A stretch of DNA of 51,440 nucleotides from Salinivenus iranica. Lineage in GTDB: Bacteria; Bacteroidota; Rhodothermia; Rhodothermales; Salinibacteraceae. The notes under the pieces are model-generated. The model was not told the origin of the DNA. It worked only from the letters and a program-made list of their open reading frames with translations, and did not search any database. Each line of letters opens with the position of its first letter. The first letter of the stretch is position 1. The position numbers were made by a program, and so were the translations under genes. Where the stretch lies: the NCBI GenBank assembly GCA_002894665.1, contig NCRB01000017.1, positions 1 to 51,440 of the forward strand, read 5' to 3'. This document shows positions 41,585 through 49,639 of this stretch, piece after piece.

Positions 41585-42194
41585 ACGCAGGGGCCTCCGG
41601 CGTCGGCCGGCGGCTCGTGGCCGTCGTCGCCGGCTCGTCCACCAGCGTCTCCAGCGCGTCGTCCAGCGCCCACTTCAGGATCACCCCGCTGTGCGTGTAC
41701 CGGATGCGCCCCTGCTTGTCGATGAGGTACGTGCGGGGGACCATCTCCCCCGGGAAGTGGCGCGCCGCGACGGCCGGATCGAGGATCTGCGGGAAGTTGA
41801 TGTTTTTCTCCTCCACAAAGGGCCGCACGGCCTCCTCGCCATTCCGATCCAGGGCAATGCCCACAAACTGCACGCCCTCGTCGCGAAAGGAGTCCTGCAG
41901 GTCGACGAAGCCCGGCATCTCCACGCGGCACGGGGCGCACCAGGTCGCCCACACGTTCACGACCACCACCTCGCCCCGGTGCTCGCGCAGGCGAAACGTA
42001 TCGCCGCCCATCGTCTCCGCCACGACGTTCGGGGCCGGACGGCCGTCGGCCGTTAAATCAATGCTGGGCAGGTACTGCTGGTAGGCGTAAAACGCCATAA
42101 CCAGCAGCAGCGGCCAATGCCAATAGCGCTTCGTGTACGTCCAGGCCGTCTCCCACCCGGAGACGGATTCGGATTCTGACATGGATTCCGACAT
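41541..42194 (-). CDS. TlpA-family periplasmic thioredoxin (WCAPC), copy 3
   Basis: This protein of 217 residues has an anchor helix (WHWPLLLVMAFYAYQQYL) and a TlpA domain with WATWCAPCRVEMPGF (Cys86, Cys89), then ALDRNGEEAVRPFVEE and MVPRTYLIDKQGRIRYTHSG. It matches copy 1 in its active site and RIRYTHSG segment. A basic Pro/Ser/Arg tail (RRPTPEAPASTRPRRRG) extends it into the doxX 3' end, overlapping it by 44 bases on the opposite strand. It follows copy 4 by 45 bases. Confidence 0.82.
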   Translation of the reverse strand: MSESMSESESVSGWETAWTYTKRYWHWPLLLVMAFYAYQQYLPSIDLTADGRPAPNVVAETMGGDTFRLREHRGEVVVVNVWATWCAPCRVEMPGFVDLQDSFRDEGVQFVGIALDRNGEEAVRPFVEEKNINFPQILDPAVAARHFPGEMVPRTYLIDKQGRIRYTHSGVILKWALDDALETLVDEPATTATSRRPTPEAPASTRPRRRGKRAGQG

Positions 42195-42239
42195 AGAAGG
42201 TCAGGCTCGCTGTTCGAAGACGACGAATCGGCCGGGCCG

Positions 42240-42797
42240 CTACCCGTCCGATGTTGCCTCTTCCAACAGCTCTTCCAGTCCCGGTCGGAGCATCGATTCG
42301 GTGGCGCGCCCCGGGATGTGGCCTTCCACTGTTCCGTCCGGCCCGATGATGTACGTCATCGGCAGGCCGCGCACGCCGCCGTACTTTTTCGCGATGCGGC
42401 CGTCGCCCATCCCAATGGGGTAGTTGATGTTCATCTTCTCTGCGAACGCCTGCACCTTCTCCGGGCCGGCATTCCGCTCCAGCGCCACCCCTACAAACTG
42501 CAGCCCGTCGCTCCCCAGTTCCCGCTGAAGGTCAACGAACATCGGGATTTCCTCGCGACAGGGCGGGCACCACGTCGCCCAAAAGTTGAGCACGACGACC
42601 TCCCCACGGTGCTCACTGAGACGAAAGGTGTCGCCACGGAGGGTTTCGAGGGCAAAATCCGGCGCGTCTTTGGACGCCAGGTCGGATTGGGCCCACGAGG
42701 GCGCCGACGCCGACTGATTGGCTGAGATCAGCCCCGCCCCGGCGATCACGACGAGTACACCCGCCAGAAAGGACCAGAACCACGTTGGAATCTGCAT
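42240..42797 (-). CDS. TlpA-family periplasmic thioredoxin (WCPPC), copy 4
   Basis: This protein of 185 residues has an anchor (FWSFLAGVLVVIAGAGLISA) and a TlpA domain with NFWATWCPPCREEIPMF (Cys77, Cys80), then AEKMNINYPIGMGDGRIAKKYGGVRGLPMTYIIGPDG. It is the relative of copy 2. The ATG at 42797 is preferred over a TTG-started extension because a GGAG sequence lies upstream. It is the second gene of the unit headed by small protein C. Confidence 0.85.
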   Translation of the reverse strand: MQIPTWFWSFLAGVLVVIAGAGLISANQSASAPSWAQSDLASKDAPDFALETLRGDTFRLSEHRGEVVVLNFWATWCPPCREEIPMFVDLQRELGSDGLQFVGVALERNAGPEKVQAFAEKMNINYPIGMGDGRIAKKYGGVRGLPMTYIIGPDGTVEGHIPGRATESMLRPGLEELLEEATSDG

Positions 42798-42891
42798 AGG
42801 AATTCTTGTCTCCAGTTTGTACAAACACGAATCGCCAGCCGGTTGCCCGGCGGCGAATCCCCAGGAGTCAGCTGGGAACCACGGGAGACAA

Positions 42892-43269
42892 CTAAATTTG
42901 CAGGACGACCGGGCGTAAGACCTGTAGCACCGGAGACATGCGAGTGCGCTCCCCGTCCCAGTGCCCCCCCTCTCTCGCCATCTTCATCGCCTCGTCTTCG
43001 GCCGGCGCCCCGGATCCACCGCTCGCCTCCGAAGGCTCCGGGCGCTCCGACGACACCGCCTGAAGGGGCGTCGCGGGCGTAAAGGCCGCACACACGGCCC
43101 GGGCCGACGACGCGACCACGCGCTCTGTGTCCGATGTGTCCGCGCCCCCGAGAACCTTCTGGCTGCACGGCCGCACCAACGCGGATTGAGCGAGAAGCCC
43201 AACCGTTAACAGCAGACCAACCAGAAACACCCAGCGGTCACTCCCGGCGGGATGGTGTGGACGAAGCAT
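42892..43269 (-). CDS. Small membrane-anchored Cys protein with RPVVLQ tail (family member C)
   Basis: This 125-residue protein is the third member. It has a helix (WVFLVGLLLTVGLLAQSALV), Cys35 (VRPCSQK), Cys60 (ARAVCAAF), a Glu/Ser/Gly-rich body and the terminal VLQVLRPVVLQI. The tail keeps the R..VVL.I pattern of A and B with Pro for Ser and Gln for Arg. It heads the unit with tlpA copies 4 and 3 (94 bases to the first). It is divergent from the methyltransferase at 43381. No known family; probably exported and membrane-anchored. Confidence 0.65.
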   Translation of the reverse strand: MLRPHHPAGSDRWVFLVGLLLTVGLLAQSALVRPCSQKVLGGADTSDTERVVASSARAVCAAFTPATPLQAVSSERPEPSEASGGSGAPAEDEAMKMAREGGHWDGERTRMSPVLQVLRPVVLQI

Positions 43270-43380
43270 AGCGCAAAAGACATTTTGCAAACGCGATATC
43301 GTCAACTTTTGCGCCCGGGGCGAGTTTCCGGTTCTCGACTTCGCCATCGTTCTCCTCCTGCCCGACCTCCCCTCTTCCCG

Positions 43381-44496
43381 TTGCCCGCGTCCGTTACCTC
43401 TCTCCGGTCGACCGATCACACGCCCCTCCTCTTCACCGTCAATATGGGGCTGGAGGACGTCGTCGTAAACGAGTATCGCGAGCGGGCCGCCACGGCCGAC
43501 GTGGCCGTCCCCGACGCCGACGACGCCCCGTTCGGCCTGCAGAGCTACGCCCTCGTAACGCCCCGTGCCACGCCCGAAGCGGCACTCGCCATCGCCCGGC
43601 AGATGCGCTCCGTCCACCACGTCCTGACGCCCCTCTACACCTTCCCCCTCCCGGTCACCGACGGCGCGGAGGCGGTCCTGCAAACGATCCGGTCCACGGT
43701 GGAGTCGCTCGACGTGGAGGCCATGACGACGGCCGACACCTTCCGCGTCACGACGGTGCGCCAGGGCGACCACGACTTCACCAGCGTCGACGTGCAGCGC
43801 GCGGCCGGCGGCGGGCTCGACGCCCACTACGCCGCCGCCGTGGACCTGGAGGATTACGATGTGGACGTGCGGGTGGACGTACACGACGACCGCTGTCTCG
43901 TGAGCGTGCAGCACACCCGCGAGGCCCTCAGCCGGCGCCAGCTGGAGGGCTACCAGCCGCGGGCCGCCCTCAAGGCCAACGTGGCGTACGCCCTGCTCCG
44001 GCTCGCCCACCGCGATACGCCCCCGGACGCGCTCCTCGATCCGTTCTGCGGCTCCGGCACCATCCTGCTGGAGGCGGCCGACCGGTGGCCGGACACGCGC
44101 GGCTACGGCAACGACTGGAACGAGGAGGCGGTGGCCGGCGCGCGGCTCAACGTGAACCGGGCGGGCCTCACAGACCGCGTTACGATTCGGGAGGGGGACG
44201 TGTGGCACCTCGCCGAACGGTTCGAGGACGTCTCCCCGGACCTCATTGTGACCAACCCCCCGTTCGGGGTGCGCATGGGCAGCAGCATGGACTTTCGTCC
44301 GTTCTACCGCCGCGTGCTGGAGCAATTCCACGCCGTGCTGCGGCCCACGGGACGCGTCGTGATGCTCGTGCTGCGCCAGGGCCCGTTCAACAAGGCCCTT
44401 GACGACACGGGGGCCTTCGATGTCCGGCACGTCCGCGTAATCGAAATTGGCGGGCTGTATCCTCGCGTCTTTGTGCTGGAACGGACGGACACCTAA
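43381..44496 (+). CDS. THUMP-domain class I RNA methyltransferase
   Basis: This protein of about 372 residues methylates RNA, probably guanine-N2 of tRNA or rRNA (Trm14/RlmL type). The N-terminal part starts LLFTVNMGLEDVVVNEY, the usual opening strand of the family, and contains a THUMP domain. The C-terminal part has DALLDPFCGSGTILLEAADRW (SAM-binding), GYGNDWNEEAVAGARLN and the catalytic VTNPPFGVRMG. No ATG precedes the LLFTVN strand in a sensible place. A TTG at 43381 is the best start, and the ATG at 43444 would cut off the first strand. Confidence 0.78.
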   Translation: MPASVTSLRSTDHTPLLFTVNMGLEDVVVNEYRERAATADVAVPDADDAPFGLQSYALVTPRATPEAALAIARQMRSVHHVLTPLYTFPLPVTDGAEAVLQTIRSTVESLDVEAMTTADTFRVTTVRQGDHDFTSVDVQRAAGGGLDAHYAAAVDLEDYDVDVRVDVHDDRCLVSVQHTREALSRRQLEGYQPRAALKANVAYALLRLAHRDTPPDALLDPFCGSGTILLEAADRWPDTRGYGNDWNEEAVAGARLNVNRAGLTDRVTIREGDVWHLAERFEDVSPDLIVTNPPFGVRMGSSMDFRPFYRRVLEQFHAVLRPTGRVVMLVLRQGPFNKALDDTGAFDVRHVRVIEIGGLYPRVFVLERTDT

Positions 44497-44553
44497 ATGG
44501 CCCCGGGTCTCTTCCCGGATCCCCCACGGGGGCCTCCTCAACGCCTCGGCTCA

Positions 44554-45597
44554 TCACGAGCGGGCATCCGCTCCCGGTGCGGAATCCGAGGAGGCGGAGA
44601 CGTCCGCGTCGGCGTCGGTCTGGGCAGAGTGATGAGTCTCTCTCGCGTCTCCCTGTCCCATCGACTGGTAGTCGGCAACCGTCTCCGCGGCCTTCTCTTT
44701 CAGCTCCTGGAACCGGTCGCTCGCCTGCTCCAGTCGGTCCTGCCACACCGGGTCCGGCGTCCTGCCTTCGGTGGACCGGTGGTAGGCGAGCAGCGTGGCC
44801 GCGAGGGCAAACGCATCGGCCAGGGCCAGCTTCAGCATCCACGCCCCCACCAGCACGCCAACGCCCAGCGCCAGGCTCAGACTCGGCGCCAGCGCCGACA
44901 CGGCCAGTGCCGGCAGGCCCAGCAGCACGAGGAAGGCGAAAAACTCGACGTAACTGAGGAGGGTGAGCGCAACGGCGTTCGCCAGGATGGGCTTCCAGCA
45001 CTGCGCGTACAGGATCACGCCGTCCTTCGCCACCGCCCACACGTTCGCCTCCCGCTGGGCGTAGGCCCGCGAGAGGATGGCTTCGTCAATGTAGGTCGTG
45101 GAAAATCGGGACACCCGGCGCACAAACTGCTGGAGGGCCTCCATGCCCGGGAGGGGCAGAAAATCCGTGACGTTCGTGAAGGTGCGGTTGAACCCTTTCA
45201 CCACAGCGTCGAGCACCTGGTCGATGGCAAACATGATGCTCGTGTCCTTGAACCGGCTGGTCACCTGCTGCTTGCCGTACTCAATCTGCGCCCCCTCGGG
45301 GCCGCGGTCGTGCAGAATAAACTCCGTCATCACCGCTGCGTGGGCCGCCCTTAGGAGGTAAAAGTAGTAACGCGTGACCCATCGCACCAGTCCCCACGCC
45401 CCACCGAACGCCGAGAGAAACACGATGATGCCGAGCACGCTCCACAGCTGGCCCAGAAGCCAGGCCAGCCCCCCGGCTACGGCAAAGTATACGAGCAGGC
45501 CGAGCCCCAGGAGGGCGTAGGAGCCGAGCCGCACCCAGAGGATGGGGGTGGTTTTGAGCAGAAGTCCAAACGCCTCTCGAAGATATAGACGGGGCAT
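44554..45597 (-). CDS. Polytopic membrane protein of unknown function
   Basis: This 347-residue protein has several hydrophobic helices (YALLGLGLLVYFAVAGGLAWLLG, VLGIIVFLSAFGGAWGLV, LLSYVEFFAFLVLLGLPALAVSALA, LSLALGVGVLVGAWMLKLAL). A middle soluble loop contains RFKDTSIMFAIDQVLDAVVKGFNRTF, and the C-terminal tail is hydrophilic and acidic with a Ser/Ala/Asp-rich end. No family is recognised. The start at 45597 places the first helix soon after the N-terminus. It is followed on the other side by a 264-base gap before clpB, in which nothing else is seen. Confidence 0.55.
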   Translation of the reverse strand: MPRLYLREAFGLLLKTTPILWVRLGSYALLGLGLLVYFAVAGGLAWLLGQLWSVLGIIVFLSAFGGAWGLVRWVTRYYFYLLRAAHAAVMTEFILHDRGPEGAQIEYGKQQVTSRFKDTSIMFAIDQVLDAVVKGFNRTFTNVTDFLPLPGMEALQQFVRRVSRFSTTYIDEAILSRAYAQREANVWAVAKDGVILYAQCWKPILANAVALTLLSYVEFFAFLVLLGLPALAVSALAPSLSLALGVGVLVGAWMLKLALADAFALAATLLAYHRSTEGRTPDPVWQDRLEQASDRFQELKEKAAETVADYQSMGQGDARETHHSAQTDADADVSASSDSAPGADARS

Positions 45598-45861
45598 GAG
45601 CGAATCGAACGGGAGAAAACCTGAGCGGGAGACCGCGTGGGAGTACGAGGCGTCGGTGTAGATGACCGGGTTTGTTCGTGCCCCCTTCGTCGCGGATACC
45701 CTCCCCCCAGGCATCGGTCCTGACGACGGGCGGAAGAGAGAAAGCATGAGTGTGAGGATACGTCTCCCCCATTTTTCCTCTGCTCAACCTATCGCCCGTC
45801 CCGACAAGCACCGATGGCGCAGGACTCATGCCCCTTCCTCTTCCCCGAGGAGGGGAGGCCG

Positions 45862-48549
45862 CTATGCATTGACCGTCGGGACCCCGTCTCCGCCGGTCTC
45901 AGCAGCGTCGGCCGCGTCCCTCGTCCCCTCTGATCTCCTGCGCTCAAACGTGAGACCCTCTCCACTCTTAGCCCGCTCGATGCGCACGTGATCGCCATCG
46001 TCGATGGTGCCGTCCAGGAGGGCCTCGGAAAGGCCGTTCGCCACATGCCGCTTCATCAGGCGCTTCAGCGGACGCGCGCCGAAGGCCGGATCGTAGCCGT
46101 GCTCAGCGAGCCAGACCTTCGCGTCGTCGGAAAGCTCCAGCGTCAGGTCGTGGCTCTTCTGGGCCACGCGCTGAATGCGCCGCAGCTGAATGTCGACGAT
46201 CTCGCGGATGTGCTCGCGGCTGAGCGAGCGGAACATCACCACGTCGTCGATCCGGTTCAGGAACTCCGGCTTCAGGCGCTTGCGCAGCATCTTGAGGACC
46301 GTCTCCTCCAGCTCCTGCTGCTGCGCCTCGCTGAGGTGGCCCTCCACCTCGTCCATCCGGTCCGAGATCACATCGGACCCCATGTTCGAGGTCATGATGA
46401 TAATCGTGTTGGTGAAATCGACCGTGCGGCCCTGGTTGTCGGTGAGCCGGCCGTCGTCGAGCACCTGCAGGAGTACGTTGAAGATCTCGGGGTGCGCCTT
46501 CTCAATCTCGTCGAGCAGCACCACAGAGTAGGGCTTGCGGCGAACCGCCTCGGTGAGCTGGCCGCCCTCCTCGTAGCCCACGTAGCCCGGGGCCGCCCCG
46601 ATGAGGCGGCTGGCCGTGTGGCGCTCCTGGTACTCGCTCATGTCGATCCGCACCATCGCATCCTCGTCGTTGAAGAGGAACTCGGCGAGCGTCTTCGCAA
46701 GCTCCGTCTTGCCGACGCCCGTGGTGCCGAGGAAGATGAACGAACCGATCGGCTGATCGCCCTCCTGCATGCCGGTGCGGCCGCGGCGGACGGCGTCGGA
46801 CACGGCCTGAATGGCCTCCTCCTGCCCCACAACGCGTCGGGCGAGCTCCTCTTCCATCCGGAGCAGCTTCTCGCGCTCGCTCTCCAGCATCTTCGAGACC
46901 GGAATGCCGGTCCAGTTCGACACAATCTCGGCGATGTCCTCGCCGTCGACCTCCTCCTTCAGGAGCGCCCCGTCGTCCTGAATCTCTTCGAGCTTCGCGT
47001 TGGCCTCTTCGGCCTCGTCCTTCAGGTCCGGAATCTCGCCGTAGCGGATCTCGGCCACCTGGTCGTACTTGCCCTCGCGTTCCAGATTCTCGGCCTCAAC
47101 ACGCAGCTCGTCAATCTTCTCTTTCGCGGAGCGGACGGTTTGAATGAGGTCTTTTTCTTCCTCCCATCGGGTTTTGAGCTCGTCGCGCTCGTCTTCGAGG
47201 TCGGCAATCTGCTTGTTGATGGTTTCCCGCTTATCGGCCTCGTCGCCTTCGTCGCGCTTCAGCGCCTCGCGCTCGATTTCGAGCTGGCGAATCTCGCGTT
47301 CCAGCTGGTCGAGTTCGGCGGGCATCGAGTCGATTTCGATGCGGAGCCGCGCGGCGGCCTCATCGATCAGGTCGATCGCCTTGTCCGGAAGCTGTCGGTC
47401 GGTGATGTAGCGCTCGCTGAGGTCGGCCGCGTTGATGAGGGCACTGTCGTGAATGCGCACGCCGTGGTGCACCTCGTAGCGCTCCTTGAGGCCGCGCAGG
47501 ATCGAGATCGTATCCTCCACGCTCGGCTCCTCGATCATCACCTTCTGGAACCGACGCTCCAGGGCGCGGTCGTCCTCGATGTGCTTGCGGTACTCGTCGA
47601 GCGTCGTCGCGCCGATGGCGCGCAGCTCGCCCCGGGCCAGGGCCGGCTTCAGAATGTTGGCCGCGTCCATCGCGCCCTCCGAGGCCCCGGCGCCCACGAG
47701 GGTGTGCAGCTCGTCGATGAACAGCACGATCTCACCGTCGGACTCCGCAACCTCCTTCACCACGGCCTTGAGCCGATCCTCAAACTCGCCGCGGTACTTG
47801 GCCCCGGCCAGCAGCGCGCCCATGTCCAGCGCCAGCAGGCGCTTCGACTGCATCGACTCGGGCACGTCGCCGCGCACGATGCGGGTGGCGATGCCCTCGG
47901 CGATGGCGGTCTTGCCCACACCGGCCTCGCCGACGAGCACCGGGTTGTTCTTCGTGCGCCGACTCAGGATCTGAAGCACGCGGCGAATCTCCTGGTCGCG
48001 CCCGATCACCGGGTCGATCTTGCCGTCGCGCGCCAGCTCGTTCAGGTCGCGGGCGTACCGGTCGAGCGCCTCGTAGCGCTCCTCGGCGTGCGGGTCGTCG
48101 GCGCTCTGCCCGCCGCGCACGTCGGCCAGCACGTCCATCACGACATCCTTCGAGGCGCCCTGATCGCGCAGGGCCTGCCCAACCTGGTTCTTGCCCTCCA
48201 CAAGGCCGATCAGCAGGTGCTCGGTCGACACGTACTCGTCGTCCATCACGTCGGCCTCGCCCCGGGCTCGATCAAAGACCTTCTTCAGGTCCTCCCCGAC
48301 GTACTGGTTGCCCGCGCTCGCCCCTGACACCTCGGGCAGGCGACCGAGCGCTGCCTCGGCCTGCTCGCGCAGGCGGTCGAGGTTGGCCCCAATGCGGCGC
48401 AGGATCGACACCGCGACGCTGTCCGGGTCGCTCAGGAACGCCTGGAGGAGGTGGGCAGGCTCAATGCCCTGGTGGCTGTGAGAAGCCGCCAGCTCCATCG
48501 CCTTCTGGACGGCCTCCTGTGCTTTGACGGTAAACTTTTGCAGATTCAT
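45862..48549 (-). CDS. clpB: ClpB disaggregase
   Basis: This AAA+ chaperone of 895 residues reactivates aggregated proteins with DnaK. The N domain ([21 protein letters not shown]) is intact. The first AAA+ module has Walker [14 protein letters not shown] (about residue 206), a coiled-coil middle domain ([23 protein letters not shown]...), and the second module has [13 protein letters not shown] (about 606) and the sensor region [11 protein letters not shown]. The C-terminus is extended by about 25 acidic residues. The ATG at 48549 gives the standard N-terminus. An inverted repeat overlaps the presumed promoter. Confidence 0.95.
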   Translation of the reverse strand: MNLQKFTVKAQEAVQKAMELAASHSHQGIEPAHLLQAFLSDPDSVAVSILRRIGANLDRLREQAEAALGRLPEVSGASAGNQYVGEDLKKVFDRARGEADVMDDEYVSTEHLLIGLVEGKNQVGQALRDQGASKDVVMDVLADVRGGQSADDPHAEERYEALDRYARDLNELARDGKIDPVIGRDQEIRRVLQILSRRTKNNPVLVGEAGVGKTAIAEGIATRIVRGDVPESMQSKRLLALDMGALLAGAKYRGEFEDRLKAVVKEVAESDGEIVLFIDELHTLVGAGASEGAMDAANILKPALARGELRAIGATTLDEYRKHIEDDRALERRFQKVMIEEPSVEDTISILRGLKERYEVHHGVRIHDSALINAADLSERYITDRQLPDKAIDLIDEAAARLRIEIDSMPAELDQLEREIRQLEIEREALKRDEGDEADKRETINKQIADLEDERDELKTRWEEEKDLIQTVRSAKEKIDELRVEAENLEREGKYDQVAEIRYGEIPDLKDEAEEANAKLEEIQDDGALLKEEVDGEDIAEIVSNWTGIPVSKMLESEREKLLRMEEELARRVVGQEEAIQAVSDAVRRGRTGMQEGDQPIGSFIFLGTTGVGKTELAKTLAEFLFNDEDAMVRIDMSEYQERHTASRLIGAAPGYVGYEEGGQLTEAVRRKPYSVVLLDEIEKAHPEIFNVLLQVLDDGRLTDNQGRTVDFTNTIIIMTSNMGSDVISDRMDEVEGHLSEAQQQELEETVLKMLRKRLKPEFLNRIDDVVMFRSLSREHIREIVDIQLRRIQRVAQKSHDLTLELSDDAKVWLAEHGYDPAFGARPLKRLMKRHVANGLSEALLDGTIDDGDHVRIERAKSGEGLTFERRRSEGTRDAADAAETGGDGVPTVNA

Positions 48550-48645
48550 ATCTCAGGGTCGTAGTCGAGCAACGGTAGTGAATCGCCGCGCCCGCACACG
48601 GTCGCAGCGAGGAAGAGTGTTACGCATGTGTGTACCCGATCGAAA

Positions 48646-48675
48646 AGTATACCATCGGTTTCTGTACTGACAGAA
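48646..48675 (-). promoter_or_regulatory. Candidate clpB promoter with inverted repeat
   Basis: On the minus strand TATACT (plus 48646-48651) could serve as a -10 box. An inverted repeat, TTCTGT-ACTG-ACAGAA (48660-48675), covers the matching -35 position. It is not the CIRCE or HspR consensus. The sites are seen in the sequence; the operator role is inferred. Confidence 0.4.
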
Positions 48676-48762
48676 TGGCACGCCTCCATCATCACCCCCA
48701 GACCGATCGGCCTCGGCCCGGGTCTCGATCCTGGCGATTCGAAATGATCGTGAATCCAGCGC

Positions 48763-48813
48763 AATAACGCAATGCGTCACACGAGCCGGGAACCGATGAC
48801 GCAGTGCGTTATT
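48763..48813. promoter_or_regulatory. Paired palindromic operators upstream of the phasin gene
   Basis: AATAACGCAATGCGTCA (48763-48779) and TGACGCAGTGCGTTATT (48797-48813) are inverted repeats with one mismatch, separated by 17 bases. Each arm holds its own palindrome ACGCA-N-TGCGT. Their centres are 32 bases apart, about three helical turns, so two dimers could bind the same DNA face. The site lies in the gap between clpB and the phasin gene and is nearest to the latter. Confidence 0.55.
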
Positions 48814-48881
48814 GAAGATGGTGTGGATGCAACGAGTCGGTTTGTGTCCCGACTGTCCCCTATCATCACGGATTAATGAAC

Positions 48882-48886
48882 GGAGG
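48882..48886 (+). promoter_or_regulatory. Shine-Dalgarno site of the phasin gene
   Basis: GGAGG lies 6 bases before the ATG at 48893. Such clear sites are rare in this window, and it settles the start codon of the phasin gene. Confidence 0.8.
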
Positions 48887-48892
48887 ACCGAC

Positions 48893-49555
48893 ATGACGGC
48901 TCAAGACAACACGATGTCCTCGGAGGACCGCGAGGGCTTTGATCTCAAGCATTTGCCGGACGAAGTGACGGGTCGTGCCCGCGAGGTGTGGTTGGCCGGA
49001 CTCGGGGCCCTGGAGCGGCTCGAAGAGGAAGGAGACAAGGTCTTCCAGAACCTCGTGGAGCGCGGAAAGAGCTACGAGTCGAAGCGCCGGAGCCAGTTTG
49101 AGGAGGCGACCGATACCCTGCGGGAGCGGCAGGAGGAGTTTGCGGACGACGTGACGAAGCGCCTCGACAACGCCACGAAATCCGTGGAGAAGGTGGTATC
49201 GGACACGCTCAGCGGCACGCTCGGGCGCATCGGGGTCCCGACTCGCGACGAGGTCCGCGGCCTGTCGCGCCGCGTGGGCCAGCTGTCGCAGAAGCTAGAG
49301 GCCCTCTCGCAGATGCTCGACGCCCAGCAGACGGCCGTCGAGGAGCGCGTACTGCACGTGGTGCCCAGCGAGGAGGGGTGGGCCGTTACCATCGAGGGGG
49401 AGGACGACACGGTGAGCACCCACGACACGAAGAAGGAGGCGGTGAGTGCCGGCCGCACCGCTGCGAAGGAGCACGTGCCCAGCACGCTGGTCGTGCACAA
49501 GCAGGACCGTTCCGTTCAGGAAAGCTTTTCCTACGACGCGAGCGACGCCGAGTAG
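48893..49555 (+). CDS. Phasin-like protein fused to a DUF2188 domain
   Basis: This protein of 220 residues has a phasin (polyhydroxyalkanoate granule-associated) N-terminus: VTGRAREVWLAGLGALERLEEEG, a long helical coiled-coil, and VSDTLSGTLGRIGVPTRDEVRGLSRRVGQLSQKLEAL. The last 55 residues (EGWAVTIEGEDDTVSTHDTKKEAVSAGRTAAKEHVPSTLVVHKQD) form a DUF2188 domain, small and often stand-alone. The phasin part would coat storage granules. The role of DUF2188 is unknown. The start is fixed by the GGAGG site. A strong terminator follows. Confidence 0.8.
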   Translation: MTAQDNTMSSEDREGFDLKHLPDEVTGRAREVWLAGLGALERLEEEGDKVFQNLVERGKSYESKRRSQFEEATDTLRERQEEFADDVTKRLDNATKSVEKVVSDTLSGTLGRIGVPTRDEVRGLSRRVGQLSQKLEALSQMLDAQQTAVEERVLHVVPSEEGWAVTIEGEDDTVSTHDTKKEAVSAGRTAAKEHVPSTLVVHKQDRSVQESFSYDASDAE

Positions 49556-49581
49556 GCAGCGTCTGGTTCCAGAATCCTCAC

Positions 49582-49627
49582 AGCGGCTCGTTTCTTGACT
49601 TCGGTCAGAGACGGGCCGCTTTTTTGT
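49582..49627 (+). terminator. Rho-independent terminator after the phasin gene
   Basis: AGCGGC...GCCGCT stem with extended imperfect pairing around a TTCG loop is followed by a run of T. It ends the phasin transcript 27 bases after the stop codon. Confidence 0.85.
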
Positions 49628-49639
49628 TTGCCCCAACGG

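Noticed and set aside
45988-48327. A plus-strand open frame of about 780 codons opposite clpB
   Set aside because: It is a shadow frame with repetitive Leu/Val/His/Arg composition; clpB is complete on the other strand.
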